Shown here piece after piece: positions 1 through 5,643 of a stretch of DNA of 6,647 nucleotides. The translations under genes and the position numbers were made by a program. Where the stretch lies: positions 1 to 6,647 of the forward strand of contig DRJH01000100.1 of assembly GCA_011052285.1 (NCBI GenBank), in the 5' to 3' direction. A model generated the notes under the pieces. It was not told the DNA's origin. It ran no database searches and worked only from the letters and a program-made list of their open reading frames with translations. How positions within the stretch are numbered: position 1 is the first letter of the stretch; each line of letters starts with the position of its first letter. The stretch comes from Gammaproteobacteria bacterium (GTDB taxonomy: Bacteria > Pseudomonadota > Gammaproteobacteria > Arenicellales > DRJH01).

Positions 1-128
1 CTACGAAACTGCGACAAATCAGCTCGAAATCCCGAGGTGCTGACATTGGCCAGATTGTTGCTGTTAGCTGCCTGCGCCAGCATGATTTGCCTGGCTCCGG
101 ACATGGCCACATAAAGCATTCTATCCAT
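1..128 (-). CDS. flgF: FlgF, flagellar proximal rod protein (N-terminal fragment, cut by window edge)
   Basis: This is the 5' end of a proximal rod gene. Only the first 42 codons are present before the frame runs off base 1. The peptide begins MDRMLYVAMSGARQ and continues with NNLANVSTSGFRAD, the N-terminal rod/hook signature (Flg_bb_rod). The opening MDR-LY-AMSGA is specific to FlgF rather than FlgG, FlgE or FlgC. FlgF builds part of the rod in the periplasm between the MS ring and the hook. The ATG at 128-126 follows an AAGGA ribosome site (about positions 140-136, minus strand). The gene starts 31 bp after the flgE stop, so it is the fifth gene of the flgB operon. Identity is secure; everything C-terminal lies outside the window. 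Confidence 0.95.
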   Translation of the reverse strand, partial: MDRMLYVAMSGARQIMLAQAANSNNLANVSTSGFRADLSQFR

Positions 129-159
129 ATCTCAATCCTTAGCTTTGACCGGTTGCCAA

Positions 160-1455
160 CTAACGAAGCTGAACAATGGTTTGCGTGATTTGATTTGCCG
201 TACTGATTACCTGGGCATTAGCCTGGAAATTTCTCTGCGCCACGATTAAACCGACCAATGCCTTGGTCAGATCCACATTGGAGTCTTCCAGAGCGCCACC
301 CTGAATCGCCCCGAGTGTGGCAGTACCGGGTGTTCCTACCAGTGGTGACCCGGAAGCTGCTGACTCGGTCCAAAGCGAATTGCCCTGTTCAATCAGGCCT
401 TCTTCATTAGCGAATGAAGTCAACGCCACCTGCCCCTGGGCCAGTGTCTGGCCATTAGAATAGGTGCCGGTTATGGTCCCATCCTGCCCCACATCAACAC
501 TGGTCAACTGCCCGGTTGCATACCCATCCTGTGACAGTATGGTGACCCCAAAAGGACTACCGTATTGGGTCAATCCGGACATATCCACAGAAAAATTCAT
601 GTCGGCAGCCCCACTACTAACAACCACATTGGCATAGGTCATCAAACCTGCTGGTGGCCCGGCAGGTGTGGTAATTGCCCCTGTTGTGTCGAAGGCCAGT
701 GCCGTACCTGTTGCAGGTACTTCGAAGGCCTGGTTGTCAACCGATAGCTCCGCAGTCCAGGCATTGGCCGCCGTTTTCCTGAAGTACATGGTTGCCGTAT
801 GGGATGTCCCCAGGGAATCGTAAAGAGTATAGGAGGTCGCATGATTATAACTCGCCGTATCCGGAGGCAAAAAACGCGGTGGCACATAGGCCAGGCCGGT
901 GTTTGGATCGGTCACCGCTGCACCCATCGCCAAGGCCGGGGCTGCGGCCCCAACAACTGCTTGACCGGCATCCAGATTGGCACCCAACGTCACTTTATCG
1001 GTGGCTTTTGGGCTTGATACATTATTGGATATCTGCAAATCCCCCAACGCACCGGTGATATTGTTGTTAACGTCGACCTGGTAACCGGTAAGGCGCAAGC
1101 CGCTGCCATTGACGATATAGCCATTCTGATTCAGGCCGAATTCTCCATCCCTGGTATACATAATTGAGCCGCTATCATTCATCCGAAAGAAACCTTTCCC
1201 GGAAACCGCCAGATCAAGATTGCGATCGGTAAAAGCGACACTGCCCTGGGTAAAATTCTGCCGCACCTGGGCCACCTTGACGCCTTGTCCGACCGTGTTG
1301 TTAGCACTACCTAACTGACCCTTTGAAAACACATCGGCAAATTCAGCGCGTGATGACTTAAATCCTGTAGTCGCACTATTCGCGATATTATTGCCAATGG
1401 CTTCAAGGTTCTTCTGGGCTGCGTTCAGTCCAGTGATGCCGGTGCGAAAGGTCAT
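160..1455 (-). CDS. flgE: FlgE, flagellar hook protein
   Basis: FlgE is the structural subunit of the hook, the flexible joint between rod and filament, exported by the flagellar type III system. The 431-residue product has the full family layout. The N-terminal rod/hook domain (about residues 1-35) carries NNIANSATTGFKSSRAEF. A FlgF/G/E-like core follows (about 75-140). The D2 region (about 205-300) contains LYDSLGTSHTATMYF. The C-terminal zone has GYATGQLTSVDVGQDG, then GALEDSNVDLTKALVGLIVAQRNFQANAQ, which forms the terminal helix. Length is normal for gammaproteobacterial FlgE. The ATG at 1455 has a good upstream GAGGA. The gene lies 31 bp after flgD and 31 bp before flgF in one operon. 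No break or missing domain is seen. Confidence 0.98.
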   Translation of the reverse strand: MTFRTGITGLNAAQKNLEAIGNNIANSATTGFKSSRAEFADVFSKGQLGSANNTVGQGVKVAQVRQNFTQGSVAFTDRNLDLAVSGKGFFRMNDSGSIMYTRDGEFGLNQNGYIVNGSGLRLTGYQVDVNNNITGALGDLQISNNVSSPKATDKVTLGANLDAGQAVVGAAAPALAMGAAVTDPNTGLAYVPPRFLPPDTASYNHATSYTLYDSLGTSHTATMYFRKTAANAWTAELSVDNQAFEVPATGTALAFDTTGAITTPAGPPAGLMTYANVVVSSGAADMNFSVDMSGLTQYGSPFGVTILSQDGYATGQLTSVDVGQDGTITGTYSNGQTLAQGQVALTSFANEEGLIEQGNSLWTESAASGSPLVGTPGTATLGAIQGGALEDSNVDLTKALVGLIVAQRNFQANAQVISTANQITQTIVQLR

Positions 1456-1486
1456 GATCTATTCCTCAACTGCTATATTTGTTGGA

Positions 1487-2161
1487 TTACTGAATTCTGC
1501 TGACATCCGCCAAAGATATTGACCGATTTCCTACCAGATTGAGTTGTGTGCCCGTGCTGCCATTACCAAGGCTGACACTCTCCACCTTGGCACCTAACAG
1601 AGGTTGAATTTCTTGCGGCTGCCCATCCTGCAGGGCTTCAATACGGATGGTATAGGTTCCAGCCGCAGCTGCCTGACCACCATCGTTGATCCCATCCCAG
1701 CGAAACTGGACGACACCCGCCGATTGCGCCCCTAAAGGCAGATTGCGCACCAGCTGCCCGGTAACATCATAGACATTCATCGTCAGTGCTGTCGTTTCTA
1801 CCGGTAAATCAACCTGTCCGGTAACAGAACCTGCGGCAACCAGTTCGGCGGTATTGCCTGGAGCCAATACCTCCCGGCCAACTAACGCCGATGCTTGCAG
1901 GGCTTGATTAGACTGTAATACGCTGGCGATTTGGGTAAATGACTTTTGTAAGTTCTGCATACCAGTCACCGTCTTGAACTGTGCCATTTGAGTGATAAAC
2001 TGCCCATCCGTCATCGGCTTCATCGGATCCTGGTGTTGCATTTGTGCCAGCATCAGTTTCATAAAGGCATCCTGGCCAAGATCGTTGCCAGAAGCTGCCT
2101 TTTTGTCCGGTAACTTGACGCCGGGTAGCTGGTCTAAAGTGGCTTTATCAATCGTGTTCAT
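1487..2161 (-). CDS. flgD: FlgD, hook cap (hook assembly scaffold) protein
   Basis: FlgD caps the growing hook, guides FlgE polymerisation and is discarded when the hook is complete. The 224-residue protein has the typical N-terminal segment: GQDAFMKLMLAQMQHQDPMKP (about residues 28-48), followed by DGQFITQMAQF and TVTGMQNL (to about 72). The C-terminal half (about 85-220) looks like the FlgD Tudor/Ig-like domains, with VYDVTGQLVRNLPLG and FRWDGINDGG, the usual FLG_D Ig motifs. The ATG at 2161 is preceded by AGGAG with about 8-nt spacing. It sits 54 bp after flgC and 31 bp before flgE. Length and motifs match the family, and nothing is unusual. Confidence 0.97.
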   Translation of the reverse strand: MNTIDKATLDQLPGVKLPDKKAASGNDLGQDAFMKLMLAQMQHQDPMKPMTDGQFITQMAQFKTVTGMQNLQKSFTQIASVLQSNQALQASALVGREVLAPGNTAELVAAGSVTGQVDLPVETTALTMNVYDVTGQLVRNLPLGAQSAGVVQFRWDGINDGGQAAAAGTYTIRIEALQDGQPQEIQPLLGAKVESVSLGNGSTGTQLNLVGNRSISLADVSRIQ

Positions 2162-2215
2162 CGGTCTTTCTCCTGCTCTATCCGGTTACTTCCCAAGCGA
2201 TACTGTCCCACATGG

Positions 2216-2650
2216 TCACTGCCCCAGGGTGAGCGTTCTTAGCAACATTTGTTTGGCGCTGTTGAAGACTTCAATATTGCTCGAATAAGAACGTGATGCC
2301 GAAATCATATTGGCCATCTCTTCAATGGTGTTGACATTGGGCAAAAAAACATAGCCTTCCTTGTTGGCCAGGGGGTTCTCAGGATGATACTCCTTACGTA
2401 GCGGCGCAGCACTCTCAACCACTGCGGCCAATCTAACCCCCCGACCGAGTCCATCCATCACATCGCCAAATGCAGTGGCATCAGGATTTGCCGAAATGGT
2501 GGTGAAGACCGGATGACGGCCGCGGTAGGTCCGGTTAATGCTGCTACTGACACTATTTGCATTCGCCAGATTGCTGGCGGTAAGATTGAGCCGATACGAT
2601 TCAGCACTCAAACTGCTGCTGGCAATGTCCATGGCACTGAGTAATGACAT
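2216..2650 (-). CDS. flgC: FlgC, flagellar proximal rod protein
   Basis: FlgC is a proximal rod subunit in the periplasm. The 144-residue protein starts MSLLSAMDIASSSLSAE and continues with NLTASNLANANSV (about residues 22-34), the FlgC form of the rod signature. Its C-terminal part has GYVFLPNVNTIEEMANMISASR and ends LTLGQ, as FlgC proteins typically do. The start codon lies one base after the flgB stop. The ribosome site AGAGGA falls inside the last flgB codons, which indicates translational coupling that would help keep FlgB and FlgC in step. The only deviation I noticed is N at residue 32, where NAD is common in the family; this is unlikely to matter. Confidence 0.97.
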   Translation of the reverse strand: MSLLSAMDIASSSLSAESYRLNLTASNLANANSVSSSINRTYRGRHPVFTTISANPDATAFGDVMDGLGRGVRLAAVVESAAPLRKEYHPENPLANKEGYVFLPNVNTIEEMANMISASRSYSSNIEVFNSAKQMLLRTLTLGQ

Positions 2651-2651
2651 A

Positions 2652-3071
2652 TTACTGTCCTCTGATCGCTTTCATCAAACCCTGTATCCGGCCCGTCATA
2701 AACCGCAGGGTAGTCATATAGCCCATGGCATTTTCCGCAAAAGCACTATGCTCCCGTTGTGAATCTACCGTATTTCCATCCAATGAAGGCTGCATAGGTT
2801 GACGGTACAACACTTCAGTATTTGCAACAACTCCGGACATTGAAGAGAAGTGGCGAGGGTCAGTCCCACGCAAGGCAATTCGCTGCAGTCCAAACTGTCC
2901 CTGAGCAGGGCCCGCCAGCTGCGCCATCATCGCCTTAAAATCAATATCACGGGCCTTGAACCCGGGAGTGTCGGCATTGGCAAGATTATTGGCCAATATT
3001 TCAGCACGCTTGCTACGTATCAAGAGCGCCTGTTCCTGCATCCCGAAAACCCGATCCATCCCTATCGCCAC
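2652..3071 (-). CDS. flgB: FlgB, flagellar proximal rod protein (GTG start)
   Basis: FlgB is the most MS-ring-proximal of the rod subunits encoded here and the first gene of the rod/hook operon. The 139-residue product has ILANNLANADTPGFKARDIDF at residues 25-45, the FlgB signature, and DGNTVD followed by a C-terminal helix in the second half. I chose the GTG at 3071-3069 over the ATG at 3059-3057. A GGAGG stands about 9 nt before the GTG but about 21 nt before the ATG, and the resulting N-terminus MAIGMDRVFGMQEQAL fits the family pattern MAI-x-(F)D-x-x-(L/F)G. A sigma-54 promoter lies about 45-60 bp upstream, giving a leader of about 34 nt. Confidence 0.96.
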   Translation of the reverse strand: MAIGMDRVFGMQEQALLIRSKRAEILANNLANADTPGFKARDIDFKAMMAQLAGPAQGQFGLQRIALRGTDPRHFSSMSGVVANTEVLYRQPMQPSLDGNTVDSQREHSAFAENAMGYMTTLRFMTGRIQGLMKAIRGQ

Positions 3072-3085
3072 CGGTTAGTTCCTCC
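3072..3085 (-). promoter_or_regulatory. flgB ribosome binding site that decides the GTG start
   Basis: On the minus strand GGAGG stands about 9 nt ahead of GTG 3071. It is too far (about 21 nt) from the first in-frame ATG at 3059. This supports GTG as the initiation codon and adds four residues to the protein. Confidence 0.75.
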
Positions 3086-3115
3086 GTCATTGAAGATATT
3101 TGCAAAATAAAAACA

Positions 3116-3131
3116 AGCAATTGCCATGCCA
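3116..3131 (-). promoter_or_regulatory. Sigma-54 (RpoN) -24/-12 promoter of the flgBCDEF operon
   Basis: Read on the minus strand, the site is TGGCATGGCAATTGCT, against the sigma-54 consensus TGGCACG-N4-TTGCW. There is one mismatch (T for C), and the invariant GG and GC dinucleotides have exact 10-bp spacing. The predicted transcription start is near 3105, about 34 nt before flgB. Sigma-54 control of flgB operons through an activator such as FleR or FleQ/FlrC is known in Pseudomonas and Vibrio. Which activator acts here is inferred, not seen. Confidence 0.88.
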
Positions 3132-3354
3132 AAGGTCACAGTCTTTTAGTTGGAAACATAAAAACACCACGCCATGACGTGAAATAGTCGTTAATTATTC
3201 TCGGACGGCCTCCTGGGGGGTGTTTCTGTTTCAAATCATCACAACATGGCCATAACACCGCAGTAAGCATGCCAATCGGCTCACAAATGGTGCCCTTTTG
3301 CAGAACTGTGCACAACGAACGTGGTCAGAGCAGAACTCAACCGGAGGTATATAT
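3132..3354. other. cheR-flgB intergenic sequence upstream of the flgB promoter
   Basis: This stretch has no supportable gene on either strand; the open frames are short and lack ribosome sites and family features. It would hold the activator sites for the flgB sigma-54 promoter. The only symmetry I noticed there is a small inverted repeat, CACG-N6-CGTG (3168-3181), about 40-50 bp upstream of the -24 element. That is too short to call a binding site with confidence. Confidence 0.4.
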
Positions 3355-3398
3355 CCCCGGAACCTGCTCCGGGGCAAACTATTGCCGGCAAGCGGCAA
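3355..3398 (-). terminator. Tandem hairpins after cheR, possible terminator
   Basis: Two inverted repeats lie just beyond the cheR stop on the minus strand. The first is TTGCCG-N5-CGGCAA (3382-3398), about 8 nt after the stop. The second is CCCCGGA-N6-TCCGGGG (3355-3374). Neither has a proper U-run: the first is followed by TAGTTTG and the second by ATATATACC. They could end or attenuate cheR transcripts or protect the 3' end. That flgB has its own promoter downstream agrees with separate units. Confidence 0.45.
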
Positions 3399-3406
3399 GT
3401 TGCAGG

Positions 3407-4255
3407 TTATCGTTTAACAGGAACAGCCGTGCGTCTAAATACAAACCCGGGTGAAAGTTTTTCTGTGATGAAATACGGCAGATCCAGGCTAACGTACTCG
3501 GAAGAACCAAGCATTAGGTACCCACCTGTCTTCAATGATGACGCCAGTCGGGTCAACACCCTGGTTTTAACCTGGGTAGTAAAATATATCAGCACATTGC
3601 GGCAAAAAATTACATCAAACTGACCCAGCGAGGCCAACTCCTGGCCATGGACAAGATTGAACTTTTGGAACCGAATCCCCTGGCGTACCTTAGGTACAAC
3701 CTGCCAGCTATTGGAACAGGGTTGCAAATAACGATTTTTCAGGTCCTCAGAAAGACCGCGAGCAATAGCACGTTCCGAGTAACAACCCTTTTTGGCCTCT
3801 TCAAGCATGGAATCGGAAATTTCCGTTGCGAGAATATTCAAACTGGTCGTACAGGGAAAATTCCGTCGCATCTCCTCAAATACCATGGCTATTGAATACG
3901 GCTCTTGGCCCGATGAGCAGGCGGCAGACCAACAGTTGATACGTGATGCACCTTGCTTGATCAATGCTGGAAAAATAATTTTCTGTAAGTGTGAAAAGGG
4001 GTACCGATCCCGAAACCAGGAAGTTTCGTTGGTCGTCAACGCATCAATCATCAAGGCCAGCACACGTCGATCAGACTTCGCTCGTGTAATCATATCTTGC
4101 ATGGAATGGATATTAAGCTGTCTAAACAATGGGCGCAGCCTCATCTCGAGAAGATATTCTTTTCCAAGGCTCAATGCGATGCCGCTGACTGACTCGAGGT
4201 AGTTGGCAAAATCTGTATAGTTTTTGTGATCAATCGCTTTCAATGCTAAATCCAT
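3407..4255 (-). CDS. cheR: CheR, chemoreceptor glutamate O-methyltransferase
   Basis: CheR transfers methyl groups from S-adenosylmethionine to glutamates of methyl-accepting chemotaxis proteins at the inner membrane, giving adaptation in chemotaxis. The 282-residue protein has an all-helical N-terminal CheR domain (about 10-75), followed by NETSWFRD (76-83). The SAM-binding Rossmann part carries SAACSSGQEPYSIAM (110-124), ILATEIS with acidic E145, and FDVIFCRNVLIYF (213-225). This matches an unfused, single-function CheR, with no TPR or extra domain. The start at 4255 is the first possible ATG, because an in-frame TAA lies four codons upstream (4270-4268). No convincing Shine-Dalgarno precedes it, so translation may be weak. 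In Pseudomonas and Vibrio a cheV gene usually sits directly upstream; here it is absent. Confidence 0.97.
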   Translation of the reverse strand: MDLALKAIDHKNYTDFANYLESVSGIALSLGKEYLLEMRLRPLFRQLNIHSMQDMITRAKSDRRVLALMIDALTTNETSWFRDRYPFSHLQKIIFPALIKQGASRINCWSAACSSGQEPYSIAMVFEEMRRNFPCTTSLNILATEISDSMLEEAKKGCYSERAIARGLSEDLKNRYLQPCSNSWQVVPKVRQGIRFQKFNLVHGQELASLGQFDVIFCRNVLIYFTTQVKTRVLTRLASSLKTGGYLMLGSSEYVSLDLPYFITEKLSPGFVFRRTAVPVKR

Positions 4256-4300
4256 ACTACGTAAAATTTACTATCTCACAGCGGCCCCACTAACCGAACA

Positions 4301-4371
4301 AGCAGCGGATTTGCTCGCTGTTTCCGTGTTACGCAAGCCCGAATGAGGAAACAGTGAGCAAACCCGCTGCT
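4301..4371. repeat. 71-bp imperfect palindrome (25-bp arms, 21-bp loop)
   Basis: The left arm at 4301-4325 begins AGCAGCGGATTTGC and the right arm at 4347-4371 ends GCAAACCCGCTGCT. They are inverted copies matching at 23 of 25 positions. The mismatches are A4309/C4363, which is a U-G wobble in minus-strand RNA, and G4317/T4355, which is a G-U wobble in plus-strand RNA. The transcript of either strand could therefore fold into a long stem. There is no T-run, so it is not a normal rho-independent terminator. It could be a REP-type element, a small MITE relic, an insulator between divergent units or a cheR leader structure. The repeat is plain to see; the function is unknown. Confidence 0.85.
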
Positions 4372-4420
4372 AGCGAGAACAAATGACCAGCTCATAGCCT
4401 GTGGGTATGATCCCTGTGCG

Positions 4421-4448
4421 GGGTACACCTCTATTGGTAGGGTACATC
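4421..4448. repeat. Direct repeat GGGTACAYC, possible activator site
   Basis: GGGTACACC (4421-4429) and GGGTACATC (4440-4448) are 9-bp direct repeats with one mismatch, 19 bp start to start. They are on one face of the helix only approximately. They lie about 80-110 bp upstream of the flgA -24 element, where an enhancer-binding activator of RNA polymerase-sigma-54 usually binds. A regulatory role is inference from position only. Confidence 0.35.
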
Positions 4449-4528
4449 ACTTATTGTCTAAAAAAATATCTCTGTATCAGTCCCACGCAGGTACTGATGA
4501 ATAGCCGTATTGTTTGAAATCAGAAAAA

Positions 4529-4544
4529 CGGCATGAATTTTGCG
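4529..4544 (+). promoter_or_regulatory. Sigma-54 (RpoN) -24/-12 promoter of flgA
   Basis: The site CGGCATGAATTTTGCG fits TGGCACG-N4-TTGCW in its core, with GG at 4530-4531 and GC at 4542-4543 separated by exactly 10 bp. It uses the same GGCATG...TTGC variant as the flgB promoter. The predicted start is near 4555, giving a leader of about 107 nt before flgA. RpoN-dependent flgA is known in Pseudomonas. Confidence 0.82.
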
Positions 4545-4558
4545 TCATTAAAACGCAA
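4540..4558. promoter_or_regulatory. Inverted repeat over flgA -12 element and start site
   Basis: TTGCGT (4540-4545) and ACGCAA (4553-4558) form a perfect 6-bp inverted repeat with a 7-bp centre. It overlaps the -12 GC and the expected transcription start. The position would suit a repressor operator blocking the promoter, or it may be chance. Confidence 0.35.
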
Positions 4559-4661
4559 CCGATAACAAACTAGCCAAGCAATACTGCCGGGACGTGAAAA
4601 TCATTGCCTCTCCGCATCCCGGGAACAGTGGGGTAGCTTAACAGAACTCAATATAAATCTC

Positions 4662-5384
4662 ATGAAGATATTGAAAAATCAAGTCTTTGGAATTCTATTG
4701 CCTTTGCTGGCATGGCTCTTCCTGGTCACTGCAGGCTCTGCCCAGGCTGACAACATTCAGAGTTTGCGTCAAATAGCTGACGCCGTAAAGTCCTTTCTTG
4801 TGACAGAGAACAATGGTCGTATCAGCATCGACAAAATCAGCATCGGAGTTATCGACCCCCGCCTGCGCCTACCGGCCTGTCCCAACCCTTTACAAGCCTT
4901 TTTACCTACCGGTAGTCCGAGCCGTGGTCGAACCACGGTAGGAGTTCGTTGTAGCGGTACTGTAACCTGGAAAATCTATGTTTCAGCCCGAGTCAGAATT
5001 ATGCAAAAGGTGGTTGTATTGAAGCACCCGGTTATGCGTGGGCAACAGTTGTCTTTGCAAGATCTGTTGCTCGAGGAGCGTGATATTTCCAATTATTCAA
5101 ATGGATATATTGCCCAAATAAATGATGCGGTACAGCATATCATGCGACGACCGGCCACCATCGGTACCATATTGACCCCCCGGATGCTGAAAGCAATTAC
5201 TCTTGTGCATCGCGGAAAAAATGTCGTTATTGTGGCAAAAGACAGCAGTTTTCTGGTTCGAATGAGTGGCAAAGCATTAATGAACGGGGCTAAGGGTGAA
5301 CGCATAAAGGTTCAGAACCTACGCTCCAAGAGAATCATTGAAGCCACCGTCAGTGGAGCCAACCAGGTCACTGTGGACTTGTAA
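4662..5384 (+). CDS. flgA: FlgA, flagellar P-ring assembly chaperone
   Basis: FlgA is a periplasmic chaperone that helps FlgI assemble into the P-ring around the rod. The 240-residue precursor has a Sec signal peptide: a short basic start, a hydrophobic run (about residues 8-25) and a likely cleavage after A29 at AQA|D. The mature part has LRLPACPNPL (C73) and VGVRCSG (C97), the conserved FlgA cysteine pair expected to form a disulfide. The SAF-type and C-terminal region includes VLKHPVMRGQQLS, RRPATIGTIL and a VHRGKNV segment, and the protein ends with GANQVTVDL. Length is normal. The start codon gives an intact signal peptide, but no clear Shine-Dalgarno precedes it, only an AT-rich leader. 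It is transcribed from the sigma-54 promoter at 4529 and divergently from cheR. Confidence 0.96.
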   Translation: MKILKNQVFGILLPLLAWLFLVTAGSAQADNIQSLRQIADAVKSFLVTENNGRISIDKISIGVIDPRLRLPACPNPLQAFLPTGSPSRGRTTVGVRCSGTVTWKIYVSARVRIMQKVVVLKHPVMRGQQLSLQDLLLEERDISNYSNGYIAQINDAVQHIMRRPATIGTILTPRMLKAITLVHRGKNVVIVAKDSSFLVRMSGKALMNGAKGERIKVQNLRSKRIIEATVSGANQVTVDL

Positions 5385-5385
5385 C

Positions 5386-5493
5386 ATGAAGCGCATGGTG
5401 GTTCCATGGGGCAAACGTCCAGCTGGGAAATGGTCCGAAGTGGAAAAGCAGATCGCCGCTCACAAATTTTACAAGAGGCTCTTTGGTGCGTAA
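5386..5493 (+). CDS. Possible 35-residue basic small protein after flgA
   Basis: An ATG-started frame of 35 codons begins one base after the flgA stop (TAA-C-ATG) and ends at TAA 5491-5493. The peptide starts MKRMVVPWGKRPAGKW and ends HKFYKRLFGA. It is strongly basic (six K, three R, two E) with two tryptophans and no signal peptide or membrane segment. It lies before the flgM promoter, so it would share the flgA transcript and could be translated by coupling to flgA termination. The ribosome site is poor. I do not recognise a family. The tight junction and clean composition argue for a real small gene, but 35 codons can be open by chance. Confidence 0.3.
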   Translation: MKRMVVPWGKRPAGKWSEVEKQIAAHKFYKRLFGA

Positions 5494-5518
5494 TTTTAAC
5501 ATCCTCATTAATCCGGGC

Positions 5519-5545
5519 TAAAGTTTTCTTAGCTGCTGCCGACAC
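5519..5545 (+). promoter_or_regulatory. Sigma-28 (FliA) promoter of flgM-flgN
   Basis: TAAAGTTT (5519-5526), an 11-bp spacer and GCCGACAC (5538-5545) match the sigma-28 consensus TAAAGTTT-N11-GCCGATAA: all of the -35, correct spacing and six of eight in the -10. Transcription should begin near 5552, about 90 nt before the flgM ATG. FliA-dependent flgM is established in enteric bacteria and Pseudomonas and makes a feedback loop with the anti-sigma factor. Confidence 0.9.
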
Positions 5546-5560
5546 AGGAGGGTGGAGGGG
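5546..5560 (+). other. Purine tract at the flgM transcription start
   Basis: AGGAGGGTGGAGGGG lies immediately after the FliA -10 element. It resembles a strong ribosome site, and its four G-pairs could form a two-tier G-quadruplex. An in-frame TTG at 5569 follows about 8 nt later. Because FliA transcripts should start within the tract, only read-through RNA from flgA would carry it complete. Confidence 0.4.
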
Positions 5561-5643
5561 TGTAATTCTTGCGTGGCATGCTATTCAAACAGCCCCACAT
5601 ACGGCGTGTAACCTATCAGGAACGACAATCAGGAGAAACTACC

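Larger units (their letters stand above)
4256..4661. other. Divergent cheR-flgA intergenic region
   Basis: This 406-bp gap holds the upstream regions of cheR (leftward) and flgA (rightward). It contains a 71-bp imperfect palindrome, a short direct repeat GGGTACAYC, a sigma-54 promoter for flgA and a potential leader hairpin. I found no tRNA, no credible protein gene and no remnant resembling cheV. No clear sigma-54, sigma-28 or sigma-70 promoter was seen for cheR on the minus strand. Confidence 0.6.

Noticed and set aside
565..1058. Several plus-strand and minus-strand open frames inside flgE
   Set aside because: They lie wholly within the well-supported flgE reading frame, have low-complexity or R/P/H/C-rich compositions typical of frame shadows, and show no family motif.
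3168..3181. CACG-N6-CGTG inverted repeat upstream of the flgB promoter as an activator box
   Set aside because: Four-base half-sites occur often by chance, and it does not match any activator site I can name with confidence.
3269..3623. Plus-strand open frames across the cheR 3' end and the gap beyond it
   Set aside because: They are antisense to cheR, with no recognisable domain and no sensible promoter. The purine-rich site at 3341-3347 is followed by no good start.
3792..4202. 136-codon plus-strand frame antisense to cheR
   Set aside because: It is fully inside the conserved cheR coding sequence on the opposite strand. Its length reflects cheR codon bias, and it shows no domain.
4256..4300. 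A promoter for cheR immediately upstream of its start
   Set aside because: I looked for sigma-54, sigma-28 and sigma-70 patterns on the minus strand and found only scattered AT-rich segments without paired elements.
4594..4641. GTG-started 15-codon frame in the flgA leader, possible leader peptide
   Set aside because: It has no ribosome site and no run of regulatory codons, and it overlaps a potential hairpin. Nothing separates it from a chance frame.
5312..5545. Minus-strand 77-codon frame opposite the flgA end and flgM promoter
   Set aside because: It overlaps the conserved flgA 3' end and the FliA promoter, is cysteine- and serine-rich without a motif, and has no supporting context.
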